Shown here piece by piece: positions 45,580-53,504 of a stretch of 64,000 bases of DNA. The position numbers and the translations under genes were made by a program. Each line of letters opens with the position of its first letter. Positions within the stretch are counted from its first letter, which is position 1. This DNA is from Microbacterium forte (GTDB lineage Bacteria > Actinomycetota > Actinomycetes > Actinomycetales > Microbacteriaceae). The notes below the pieces were generated by a model that saw only the letters and a program-made list of their open reading frames with translations, was not told the DNA's origin and searched no databases. The stretch covers positions 2,480,001 through 2,544,000 of the forward strand of contig NZ_CP116871.1 in assembly GCF_031885415.1 (NCBI RefSeq), in the 5' to 3' direction.

Positions 45580-46436
45580 CGGCTCCTCCTGCGGGTCGGG
45601 TCGGCGAGATCGCGCAGGCCGTCGGCGAGGAAGTTGACTCCGAGCACCAGGGCGATGATCGCGATGCCGGGGGCGATCGCGCCCACCGGGGCGGTGAGCA
45701 CGGTGCCTTGCGCCTCCTGCAGCATCCGACCCCACGAGGCGTTGGGCGGCGGGGCGCCGAGTCCGAGGTACGACAGGCTCGCCTCGGCGAGCACGGCGGC
45801 ACCGAACTGCAGCGCGAGACTGACGGCGAGTGTCGGCGCGATGTTGGGCAGCACGTGCTGCATCACGATGCCGAGAACACCCGTGCCGCTGGTGCGCGCG
45901 GCGGTGACGAACTGCTCCTGCAGCACGCGGCGCGAGAGGATGCGGGTGAGACGCGCGACGACTGCCGACATCGCGAGACCGATCGCGAGCACCGCAGACC
46001 AGAGCGAGGCGCCCTGCACGGCGACGACGAGCATCGCGAGCAGCAGCACGGGGAACGCGATGACGACGTCGAGCCCCGCTGAGAGCGTGTCGTCGACCCA
46101 GGGGCGAGAGAAGGCGGCGATCAGGCCGACGATCGTGCCGAGCACGGCGGCGATCGCGACAGAGCAGGTGCCGACGATCAGAGCGATCCGCGCACCCCAC
46201 ATGAGCTGCGACAGCAGGTCACGGCCGAGACGGTCGGTGCCGAGCAGGTGCAGGGCGCTCGGGCCCTCGAGGCGGCTGCCACTGGTGTCGGCGAGCGGGT
46301 ACGGCAGCCAGAACAGCGAGACGAGGGCGATCAGCACGATGACGCCGGTGAGCGCGAGTCCGATCAGCAGGGTCGCCTTCGGTCGGCGCCGCACGGGGAC
46401 GGAGCCGGTGATCAACTGCTCGGCGACGCGGCTCAT
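45576..46436 (-). CDS. Peptide-type ABC transporter permease (DppC-like)
   Basis: This 286-residue inner-membrane permease has an N-terminal helix (LIGLALTGVIVLIALVSLFW) and five to six further helices. The LGTDRLGRDLLSQLMWGARI region and the cytoplasmic coupling loop EASLSYLGLGAPPPNASWG are typical of OppC/DppC. It pairs with the DppB-like permease. Start and stop codons overlap the neighbouring genes by 4 bp each. Confidence 0.93.
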   Translation of the reverse strand: MSRVAEQLITGSVPVRRRPKATLLIGLALTGVIVLIALVSLFWLPYPLADTSGSRLEGPSALHLLGTDRLGRDLLSQLMWGARIALIVGTCSVAIAAVLGTIVGLIAAFSRPWVDDTLSAGLDVVIAFPVLLLAMLVVAVQGASLWSAVLAIGLAMSAVVARLTRILSRRVLQEQFVTAARTSGTGVLGIVMQHVLPNIAPTLAVSLALQFGAAVLAEASLSYLGLGAPPPNASWGRMLQEAQGTVLTAPVGAIAPGIAIIALVLGVNFLADGLRDLADPTRRRSR

Positions 46437-47395
46437 CGGTTGCCCGAGACGCTCGTGCGCAGACGCGGATCGATCAGGCGCTGCACGATGTCGGCGGCGA
46501 ATCCGACGAGCAGCACGAAGAGGGTGCTGACCACGAGGACGCCCTGGATGACCTGGAAGTCGTGCTGCTCGATGGCCGACAGCAGCAGGCTGCCGAGACC
46601 GGGGAGAGTGAAGACGCTCTCGACCACGACCGCGCCGAGGAGCGTCGTCGACAGCTCGATTCCGAGGATCGCGACGACGGGCACCGAGCCGTTGCGCACA
46701 CCGTGACGCAGAAGCGCTTCGGCAGTGCCGGAACCCCCGGCCCGGGCGGTGCGCAGGTAGTCGCTGCCGATCACGTCGAGGGTGGCCGACCGCACGTACC
46801 GGCTGAGAGAGGCGCTCATCACGATCACGATGGTGATCACCGGCAGGGCGAGCGAGCGCAGGGCATCGGCCGGATCCTCCCAGTCGTCTCGGGGGAAGCC
46901 GCCCGAAGGCAGCAGGCCGAGTCCGAGAGCGAAGACCCAGACGAGCACGACGCCCACCCAGAAGACGGGAACCGCGACGCCGAGCTGCGCGAAACCGGAG
47001 AGCGCGATGCCGTACCAGCGGTCGGACTTCACAGCCGCGGTGATGCCGATCACGAGCGAGACGAGCAGCGCGACGGCGAACGCGATGAGCGTGAGCGGAA
47101 GGGTCACGGCGAGGCGGTCGGCGATGTCGGGGCCGACCGGACGCGAGCTCAGGAAGGACTCACCGAGGTCGAATCGCAGCAGCTGCCCCGCCCAGGTCGT
47201 GAACTGCTGCAGCAGGGGCTGGTCGGAACCGACCTGCGCGCGGGCCGCGGCGATCTGCTCAGAAGTGGCATTGACCGAGAGCAGGGCGTTCGCCGGGTCG
47301 CCGGGAAGCAGGCGCAGCAGCACGAAGATCGCGATCATCGCGACGACGAGCGACACCACGAGGAAGGCGAGACGGCGGATCAGATAAGCGAGCAT
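46433..47395 (-). CDS. Peptide-type ABC transporter permease (DppB-like)
   Basis: The permease has 320 residues and six membrane helices. The N-terminus MLAYLIRRLAFLVVSLVVAM and the following FVLLRLLPGDPANALL are hallmarks of DppB/OppB, as is the coupling loop with RTARAGGSGTAEALLRHGVR (EAA-type). It is 52 bp downstream of the substrate-binding protein gene and overlaps the DppC-like gene by 4 bp. Confidence 0.94.
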   Translation of the reverse strand: MLAYLIRRLAFLVVSLVVAMIAIFVLLRLLPGDPANALLSVNATSEQIAAARAQVGSDQPLLQQFTTWAGQLLRFDLGESFLSSRPVGPDIADRLAVTLPLTLIAFAVALLVSLVIGITAAVKSDRWYGIALSGFAQLGVAVPVFWVGVVLVWVFALGLGLLPSGGFPRDDWEDPADALRSLALPVITIVIVMSASLSRYVRSATLDVIGSDYLRTARAGGSGTAEALLRHGVRNGSVPVVAILGIELSTTLLGAVVVESVFTLPGLGSLLLSAIEQHDFQVIQGVLVVSTLFVLLVGFAADIVQRLIDPRLRTSVSGNR

Positions 47396-47447
47396 GGCTG
47401 TTCAGGATGAGGAGGGGGATGCCGACGCGCGGCATCCCCCTCGCGCG

Positions 47448-48941
47448 TCAGGACTTGACGATGTCGTAGGCGAAGAACTGGGAGTTCAGGCCGTTGACCG
47501 GGTATCCGCTGAGGTCACTCGAGGCGACCACGATCTGCGGGTAGAGGTACAACCATACGCTCGCGGCATCCTCGGCGATCTTCTCGTTGACCTGCTTCAG
47601 CAGGGCGGTCTGCTCGTCGGTCGTGGCTGCCTGCTCGGCCTCCGCGACCCACTGCTGCACCTGGGCGTCGTTGTATCCCCAGTAGAAGTCGGGGTTGCCG
47701 TACCAGACCACGTCACGGTCGTTCACGTGCTCCTGGAGCGTGGCCTCGAAGTCCTGCTCCTTGAACACCTTCGTGTACCACTCGTCGGCGCTGATCGTGT
47801 TGATCTCGACCGTGATGCCGACCTCCGCGAGCTGTGACTGCAGGAACTCCGCCACGGCGGGGTGCGGGTCGTAGCTCGGGGTGTCGAGCGTGAACGTGAA
47901 GCCGTCGGCGTAGCCGGCCTGAGCGAGCAGATCCTTCGACAGCTCGACGTCGTAGGGGTTCACCGCGGTGAGGTCCTCGTACCAGGGGTCGGTCGGCGGC
48001 ACCATCGAGCCGATGAGCGTGCCGTAGTCGCCCCAGATCGACTCGAGGAGCTTCTGGGTGTCGATCGCCGAGTAGATCGCCTTGCGCACGAGTGCGTTGT
48101 CGAAGGGGGCGACGCGGTCGTTGAAGGCGAGCAGCTCCTTCGTGGTCGAGGTTCCCTCGCTGATCACGTAGTCGTCGTTGTCGAACTGCGCGAGCGAATC
48201 CGGGCTCTGCACGCTCGTGATCACGTCGATCTCGCCCGTGGCCAGAGCGTTGTTCTCGGCGGTCGCGTCGGTGAAGTAGGTGTAGACGACCTCGGCGTTC
48301 TTGGCCGGCTCGCCCCAGTAGTCGTCCCAGCGCTCGAGCGTCAGGGTCGAGCCCTTCTTCCACTCGTCGAGCGTGTAGGGCCCGGTGCCGTCTTCCGACC
48401 CGGTGATGTCGCCGGCCTCGTCGTTCACGACCCAGACGTAGCTGAGGTTGTAGAGGAACGAGATCGACCGCTGCGACAGCGTGAAGACGACGGTCTGGTC
48501 GTCGGGGGTCGCGATGTCGGCGATCGTCTTGAAGCTCGACTTGCGGGCAGAGACCGAGTCCTCGGCGGTGACGGCCTCGACGCTCGACTTCACATCGGCG
48601 GAGGTCAGCGGGTCACCGGAGTGGAAGGTCACGTCGTCGCGCAGCGTGATCGTGTAGGTGAGGCCGTCGTCGGACACCTGAGCGTCTTCGGCGAGAAGCG
48701 GCTCGACCTCGCCGTCGTCGGTCAGGCGGTAGAGGCCCTCATAGACGTTGCCGGTCAGGGCCTCGGTCACGCCCTGGCCGCCGCCTTGCGTGTTGCTCAG
48801 GTTGGTGGGCTCGTACAGAGACCCGATGAAGATCGTGGCGTCTTCGTTCGTGGCGTCGTCGGTGGCGCCCGACGCGCATCCGGCCACGAGGGCGAGCGTG
48901 GCCACGGCGCCGAGCGCGCCGAGGATGCGGGTTCTTCTCAT
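47448..48941 (-). CDS. Peptide-type ABC substrate-binding lipoprotein
   Basis: The family 5 solute-binding protein has 497 residues from ATG 48941. The signal peptide ends in the lipobox LVAGCAS with the lipid-bearing Cys near residue 22. Typical blocks are LTDDGEVEPLLAEDAQVSDD, GDPLTSADVKSSVEAVTAED and a C-terminal RDVVWYGNPDFYWGYND. It captures peptides or similar ligands outside the membrane for the permeases encoded downstream. Ligand specificity cannot be read directly. Confidence 0.94.
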   Translation of the reverse strand: MRRTRILGALGAVATLALVAGCASGATDDATNEDATIFIGSLYEPTNLSNTQGGGQGVTEALTGNVYEGLYRLTDDGEVEPLLAEDAQVSDDGLTYTITLRDDVTFHSGDPLTSADVKSSVEAVTAEDSVSARKSSFKTIADIATPDDQTVVFTLSQRSISFLYNLSYVWVVNDEAGDITGSEDGTGPYTLDEWKKGSTLTLERWDDYWGEPAKNAEVVYTYFTDATAENNALATGEIDVITSVQSPDSLAQFDNDDYVISEGTSTTKELLAFNDRVAPFDNALVRKAIYSAIDTQKLLESIWGDYGTLIGSMVPPTDPWYEDLTAVNPYDVELSKDLLAQAGYADGFTFTLDTPSYDPHPAVAEFLQSQLAEVGITVEINTISADEWYTKVFKEQDFEATLQEHVNDRDVVWYGNPDFYWGYNDAQVQQWVAEAEQAATTDEQTALLKQVNEKIAEDAASVWLYLYPQIVVASSDLSGYPVNGLNSQFFAYDIVKS

Positions 48942-48969
48942 GAGTGCTCCAGGGTGAGGGTGTGCGGCG

Positions 48970-49665
48970 TCACGCCGCGTAGATGTCGAAGCCGTCGCGG
49001 AAGACGACGTTCTTCTCGCCTGCTCGGATAGGCAGGGGGAAGCGGTTGGATGCCGGCGGCAACGGGCAGTTGTACTGGGCGCTGAACCCGCACGGCGGCA
49101 CGAAGGCGCGGTTGAAGTCGAGCACCACGGTGCCCTCGTCGTCGCGCAGCTCGACGAACAGGAAGCGGCCGGATCCGTAGGTCTCGGCGCCGTTCGTCTC
49201 ATCACCGAACACGAGCAGCAGGGTGCCGCCGTCGTCGAAGGCGGCCAGATCGTATTCACGGCCGTCGAGCTCGAAGTGGATGTCGCCGGGGACGACGAGC
49301 TCGCGTGTGCCGCCGTTGTCGCGGATGTGCTCGAACGACACTCGGCGATCGCCGGACACCGGGGTGAAGTGGCCCTCGAGCACCCACGCAGGGTCGTAGT
49401 CGTAGGTGTCGATGCGGTCGAAGGCGCGGATCGCCGGTGCATCGGCATCCCACAGACGCAGTCCGTGCTCGGCCTCGCCGGTCTCGATGTTCGTGCGCTG
49501 GATCCGCGTCACGGTCACCGTGTCGGATGCCGCCTGCTGCTCGGCATCCAGATCAGGCGCCTCGCCCGTCCAGCGGGTCTCGATCAGGGCGAGGTTGCCC
49601 GTCGCGGACGTGACGGAGGCGCGGCGCTCGGCCTGCCATTGGGTGTGATCTTCGCGTTCAGACAT
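48970..49665 (-). CDS. DUF1684 domain protein
   Basis: The product has 231 residues from ATG 49665 (GTG 49668 is adjacent). DUF1684 elements include WQAERRASVT near the N-terminus, YDYDPAWVLEGHF, GTLLLVFGDETNG and the hallmark FNRAFVPPCGFSAQYNCPLP with its conserved Cys pair. It has no signal peptide, so it is cytosolic. It is 28 bp upstream of the substrate-binding protein gene and leads the ABC operon, which suggests a role in processing or sensing the imported ligand. The function of the family is not established. Confidence 0.85.
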   Translation of the reverse strand: MSEREDHTQWQAERRASVTSATGNLALIETRWTGEAPDLDAEQQAASDTVTVTRIQRTNIETGEAEHGLRLWDADAPAIRAFDRIDTYDYDPAWVLEGHFTPVSGDRRVSFEHIRDNGGTRELVVPGDIHFELDGREYDLAAFDDGGTLLLVFGDETNGAETYGSGRFLFVELRDDEGTVVLDFNRAFVPPCGFSAQYNCPLPPASNRFPLPIRAGEKNVVFRDGFDIYAA

Positions 49666-50042
49666 CACCTTCCATTCTCTTGCATGCAGAAGAGGGTGGG
49701 GCCGGGTCCGTCACTCGAGGTAATGCGCGATGACAGGCATTCGCGAGAGTGCACGAATGCCGCCTTCCGGAGGGCCTTTCTGTCCGCATTTCGTGCATTA
49801 TTCCGCGGGATTCGACCGGTTCGGTCGAGTCTCTCCGACGCAACGGAATGCAACGTATGCCGGTATACCATTACTCATATACGCGCAGAGTTGTCAGTCC
49901 CCAGCTGACCCGCACGTATGGACGGTTCGACCGTCCTGCGGAGGGAGTGTCAGATCTCCTTCTGATCCCGAGGGGGGATGGGGTGGGAACGCTGATCCCC
50001 AGTCAGCACCCACCCCCACAACCCACCCTCGGGGGTTCCCGC
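49666..50042. other. Intergenic region with a large hairpin
   Basis: No gene is visible in this gap of about 375 bp. A GC-poor stretch with CGGTATACCATTACTCATAT near 49860-49880 may hold promoter elements of the DUF1684-led operon. A large imperfect hairpin lies at 49968-50037 (left CCCGAGGG..., right ...CCCTCGGG, with GGGTGGG/CCCACCC inside) just before the stop of the next leftward gene and probably terminates that transcript. Confidence 0.5.
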
Positions 50043-51176
50043 TCAGAACGATCTGGACCAGAACCAGAACGCCGCAAAGGCGATCATGAAGACCACCGGC
50101 ACCCACGGGAAGCTGCGCTTCAGTCTGCGTCCTTCGTGCGCGACGCCCGGCGGCGGCGACAGCAGGCCGGCCGGTGGCGCGAACGGAAGTCGCTCGTTCG
50201 CGAGCCGGGCTGAGGCGGCCGGGGACGCGGATGCCGCAGCCGTCTGATTCTCGAGGAGCAGACGCTCGTCTCTCCATCGTTCCCATTGATCGAGCTTCGT
50301 GATCAAGGCACCGACGGCGCCGAACAACCACGCCCAGGTCGCTGGGTCGAGCGTCGACACCCTGCGCTGCGTGTAGAGGAACATCCAGTCGTCGACGATC
50401 TCGACGTCGAGCTCGGCGGCGTTGTCGATGAACCGGGCCATGATGTCGGGGCTGAACAGATACAGCGCGTCTCGCTCGTATCCCTCGGGGCAGTAGAGGG
50501 TGAAGTACTCGTCGAAGTCGCCCTCGAGCGACAGCCGCTGCTCGCGCTGGAACGACGCCGGCAGGTTCGATCCGAATCCGTTGTTGCCCTTGGCGTCGAG
50601 CACGATATTGGGCAGCGGCACGTCGAGCTTCACCGCGACATAGCCCCAGCGGTAGGTGGTCGAGCTCTTGCCTCGCTTCACCGTGTACTGGTAATTGCCG
50701 AACTCGACGAACCGAGGCGTCGTGCCACGCACGAGATCCGTCGACATGCGCGAGCCGCCGAGGCTGAAGATCATCCCCGGCAGCGCGGGGGCAGTCACTC
50801 GTCCCTCGTACGACATCCCGTTCGCCTGAGCGAACCGGTGCAGTCGATAGCGCGTGACGCGGGCGCGCCGCCATCCGACGAACGACCCGATGGCGATCAC
50901 GACGGCGACGGCGCCGAAGATCACCAGCGGAACGATGGCGAACCCGGATCCGCCGGGCGTGGAGACCATGCCGACGATGGTCGTGAAGACCACAGGCACC
51001 ACGATGATGGCCATGAGCGCGATGACGACGATCGCGATGATGCTCGAGCCGTTCGTGCCGCTGGACGCTCGGGCTCGAAGCTCGGCGGCGAACGCGGTGA
51101 CCGCCTTCGGGTCGACCGGCTCGGTGAGCGGAGCGGCGTCGAAGGACGCCGCGGACGCGGGCCGCGGAGTCGTCAT
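50043..51176 (-). CDS. Membrane protein of unknown function
   Basis: ATG 51176 gives 377 residues. Two adjacent membrane helices lie at about 45-72 (SIIAIVVIALMAIIVVPVVF) and 80-103 (FAIVPLVIFGAVAVVIAIGS). A long cytoplasmic beta-rich domain follows with FAQANGMSYEGRVTAPALPG and WGYVAVKLDVPLPNIVLDAK. A last helix near the C-terminus (PWVPVVFMIAFAAFWFW) completes it. I do not recognise a named family, although the architecture recurs in actinobacterial proteins of about this size. Its ATG overlaps the stop codon of the gene upstream, so the two are coupled. Confidence 0.75.
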   Translation of the reverse strand: MTTPRPASAASFDAAPLTEPVDPKAVTAFAAELRARASSGTNGSSIIAIVVIALMAIIVVPVVFTTIVGMVSTPGGSGFAIVPLVIFGAVAVVIAIGSFVGWRRARVTRYRLHRFAQANGMSYEGRVTAPALPGMIFSLGGSRMSTDLVRGTTPRFVEFGNYQYTVKRGKSSTTYRWGYVAVKLDVPLPNIVLDAKGNNGFGSNLPASFQREQRLSLEGDFDEYFTLYCPEGYERDALYLFSPDIMARFIDNAAELDVEIVDDWMFLYTQRRVSTLDPATWAWLFGAVGALITKLDQWERWRDERLLLENQTAAASASPAASARLANERLPFAPPAGLLSPPPGVAHEGRRLKRSFPWVPVVFMIAFAAFWFWSRSF

Positions 51177-52144
51177 CGGTTCACCTCGTCGGCATCCCAG
51201 GTCAGGTCGGCGTTCTCGGGGATCGGGAAAGCCTCGAGACGCTCGTCGGCGCAGATCGCGGCGACGAGTTCGGCGGACCCCGCGACGATGGTCGAGTCGT
51301 AGTCGATCTCGCTCACGAGGGTCCACGCGTGGTCGTCCGGCCACAGGATCGTCGGGCTCTGCGCCGACGGCGGGAAGCCGTGCTCCTCGCCCGGACGGTC
51401 GCGCCAGGGTACGTCGAGCACCCAGTCCGCGCGGGCGAAGTCGCTGACCGCCCCGCGGAACAGCACGTGGTCGCGCCCGGGGAGGCGGAACCGCGGTCCT
51501 TCCGAGATCTCGCGTGACAGGATGCCCTCCTGCCACGTCGGCTTGCGGAAGGCGTTGTTGAGAGGGTCATGGATGCTGCGGTCGAGCATCGCCTGGTGAT
51601 TCGGCTCGTCGTTGAACGTGAAAAACATCCGGGACGGTGAATGGCCGAGGTGTCCGACGAGACCGCCCCGACCTTCCCAGAGCGCCGCGAAGCCGGCATC
51701 CGGAGTCGTCGTGTGGGTGGTGAGGTGCCCGGCGATCACGGAGAGCATCTCCGGAGAGACTTCGCCCTCCATCGGCCCCGTGAACTCTCGGCCGTCCGGT
51801 GACAGCCGCAGGTTCCAGTCACCGTCGATCGGGGTGCGCACGATGCGCTGCCACTGAGCCGACGGGTGCAGGGTCGTGCCGAAGGCGGATGCCGTCTCCG
51901 CCCACGTCGCGGGCTCGTCGACGTACTGATCTCTCAGGCTCAGATGCTCGGCCTCCGACATCCGCTCGTACTCCTCGTAGGAGGGCACGGGGCGGTCGGG
52001 CAGAGAGCGCACGGTCGCGGGATGCAGGATGCGGGCGTACGCGGGGAACCCGTGCGGCACGACGTCGTGCATCGTCGCTTTCCACGGATCGTCGAGGCGA
52101 TCGCGCAGCCAGTCGCCCGCCGAGGTGTCAGAGATCCACTGCAT
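51173..52144 (-). CDS. Soluble protein of unknown function
   Basis: ATG 52144 (MQWISDTSAGDWLRDRLDDP) gives 323 residues; the longer open frame upstream has no conserved-looking sequence. It is predicted cytosolic, acidic and Trp-rich, with repeated aromatic motifs (GFAALWEGRGGLVGHLGHSP, MFFTFNDEPNHQAMLDRS and a C-terminal SPTILWPDDHAWTLVSEIDY). These resemble actinobacterial proteins of unknown function. The TGA overlaps the start of the membrane protein gene (ATGA), implying a shared task. Confidence 0.72.
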   Translation of the reverse strand: MQWISDTSAGDWLRDRLDDPWKATMHDVVPHGFPAYARILHPATVRSLPDRPVPSYEEYERMSEAEHLSLRDQYVDEPATWAETASAFGTTLHPSAQWQRIVRTPIDGDWNLRLSPDGREFTGPMEGEVSPEMLSVIAGHLTTHTTTPDAGFAALWEGRGGLVGHLGHSPSRMFFTFNDEPNHQAMLDRSIHDPLNNAFRKPTWQEGILSREISEGPRFRLPGRDHVLFRGAVSDFARADWVLDVPWRDRPGEEHGFPPSAQSPTILWPDDHAWTLVSEIDYDSTIVAGSAELVAAICADERLEAFPIPENADLTWDADEVNR

Positions 52145-52223
52145 GCGACCCACGGTACCTGCGAGGCATCGGTTCACCTGCCCGCGCGGCGGAGGGGCGC
52201 ATGCTCGACGTCGAACGAGGGTC

Positions 52224-52266
52224 AGACGAAACGCCGAGGGCATCGGTGCCCGCGCCCGTTTCGTCT
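52224..52266. repeat. Short GAGACGAAACG-type hairpin
   Basis: AGACGAAACG pairs perfectly with CGTTTCGTCT around a 23-nt loop that includes GGGCATC/GGTGCCC. It shares the stem core of the long repeat at 43467-43565. Confidence 0.65.
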
Positions 52267-52351
52267 CACCCCGCCTGCTCCGCGAGCTGCCCGGGAAGAC
52301 GCTTGCCGAAGGGGCTTCAGTGCACCTTCGAGCGCCCTCCATAATCGGAGG

Positions 52352-52711
52352 GTGAGTTCGACTGCAACCATCCCCTCGCTCGACGGCCGCCGGTTCCTGA
52401 TGGTCTCCTCGACCACCTCGGCTGTCGACCCCGAGTCTCCCAGCGAGTTCGTCTATTGGGAGAAGGACGGTGCGATCTGGGGTGACTACTCCGGTGACAC
52501 CGTCACCTTCGGGCGCTTCGTCGGCACCCGCACCGGCGACACCATCTGGGTGTCGTTCGTGCACGTGCTCGTCTCAGACGGAGCCGTCGTGACCGGAGAC
52601 GGCGAGAGCCAGCTCGAACTCACGGATGACGGCCGCATCCGTCTCGTCGAGCACTACGAGATGCACGGACTGCCGCAGCTCAGCGTCTGCGAAGAGCCCG
52701 TCGCGGCCTGA
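52352..52711 (+). CDS. Hypothetical protein resembling N-acetylglutamate synthase-like small proteins
   Basis: The start is uncertain: GTG 52352 gives 119 residues, but GGAGG sits immediately before it; ATG 52400 is an alternative. The sequence SEFVYWEKDGAIWGDYSGDT, FGRFVGTRTGDTIWVSFVHV and GRIRLVEHYEM matches the pattern of small proteins often labelled N-acetylglutamate synthase, although enzymatic activity is not established and there is no GNAT motif. It is a stand-alone gene between repeat elements. Confidence 0.65.
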   Translation: MSSTATIPSLDGRRFLMVSSTTSAVDPESPSEFVYWEKDGAIWGDYSGDTVTFGRFVGTRTGDTIWVSFVHVLVSDGAVVTGDGESQLELTDDGRIRLVEHYEMHGLPQLSVCEEPVAA

Positions 52712-52715
52712 TCGG

Positions 52716-52759
52716 GCGTTTCGTCTCGGTCGGCTTCGTCGTCCTCGCTCGACCACCGG
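52716..52759. repeat. Half copy of the dispersed inverted repeat
   Basis: GCGTTTCGTCTCGGTCGGCT and the following CGTCCTCGCTCGACCACCGG correspond to the right arm of the element at 43467-43565 with a few substitutions; no left arm is present. Confidence 0.65.
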
Positions 52760-52767
52760 GTTCCGCG

Positions 52768-53355
52768 TCAGCGTGGCGGCAGCATGTCGCGACCCGGCGT
52801 CGCCGGAGTCCATCGCGTCATGCCCAGCGGCGTCGCCAGGTCGCGCTCCGGCAGGTCGCTCGGCAGCAGGAACGACCGGCGGATCACCTCGTCGAGCACG
52901 ACCACGCTGACGACGGTGCGCACCTCGGGCAGCTGCGCGACGACGCCGGTCGTGAACTCGTGCACGCCGCTCACGTCGACGGCACGGATGAGCAGCATGG
53001 CGTCGTGCTCGCCCGTGGTGATGGCGCACCACTCGACGTCGGGCATCTCGAGCACGCTCTCGCGGAACGACGCCCAGGCCTGCGGATGCACGGTGACGAA
53101 GACGAGCGCACCGATCGACAGCCCCGCCTTGGACTGATCGACCCGCGCGCTGAACCCGGTGATGACGCCGTCCTGCATGAGCGTCTCGACGCGCGTGTAG
53201 GCGTTCGCGCGAGAAATCCCCACGGTCTCGGCCAGCGCGGCGATCGAGATCCGACCGTTATCGCGCAGCGTCTCGAGGATTCTGTATCCGATGTCGTCCA
53301 GTGGGGCGGCACTTCGTCCAGATTGCTTCACGGCTTCGTCGCTCTTGGTGGACAC
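52768..53355 (-). CDS. Lrp/AsnC family transcriptional regulator
   Basis: GTG 53355 is chosen because AGGAG lies at ideal distance; ATG 53367 is the in-frame alternative. The protein has 195 residues. The N-terminal helix-turn-helix (DDIGYRILETLRDNGRISIA, then VGISRANAYTRVETL) is followed by the RAM effector domain (VTVHPQAWASFRESVLEM, EWCAITTGEHDAMLLIRA). Such proteins sense amino acids or small ligands. The gene diverges from a peptide ABC operon, which it probably controls, and its promoter region carries three TGGACA boxes. Confidence 0.93.
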   Translation of the reverse strand: MSTKSDEAVKQSGRSAAPLDDIGYRILETLRDNGRISIAALAETVGISRANAYTRVETLMQDGVITGFSARVDQSKAGLSIGALVFVTVHPQAWASFRESVLEMPDVEWCAITTGEHDAMLLIRAVDVSGVHEFTTGVVAQLPEVRTVVSVVVLDEVIRRSFLLPSDLPERDLATPLGMTRWTPATPGRDMLPPR

Positions 53356-53416
53356 AATGCTCCTCATGGGCGGGGTCTTGGACAGACTGTGATGACGTCT
53401 GCATTCTTGCTGGACA
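53349..53416. promoter_or_regulatory. Phased TGGACA boxes between the regulator and the ABC operon
   Basis: TGGACA occurs at 53349-53354, 53379-53384 and 53411-53416, spaced 30 and 32 bp, about three helical turns each. The first overlaps the regulator start codon. A possible -10 for the ABC operon, TACAAT, is at 53427-53432. The boxes are a plausible Lrp-type binding array. Confidence 0.45.
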
Positions 53417-53504
53417 CATAGTCCCATACAATGCGAATCTGATCACCGGTCGTCCACCCGGCGTCGACCGAACCCGATGAAACTCCTCGCCCCTGGAGGC
53501 CCAT

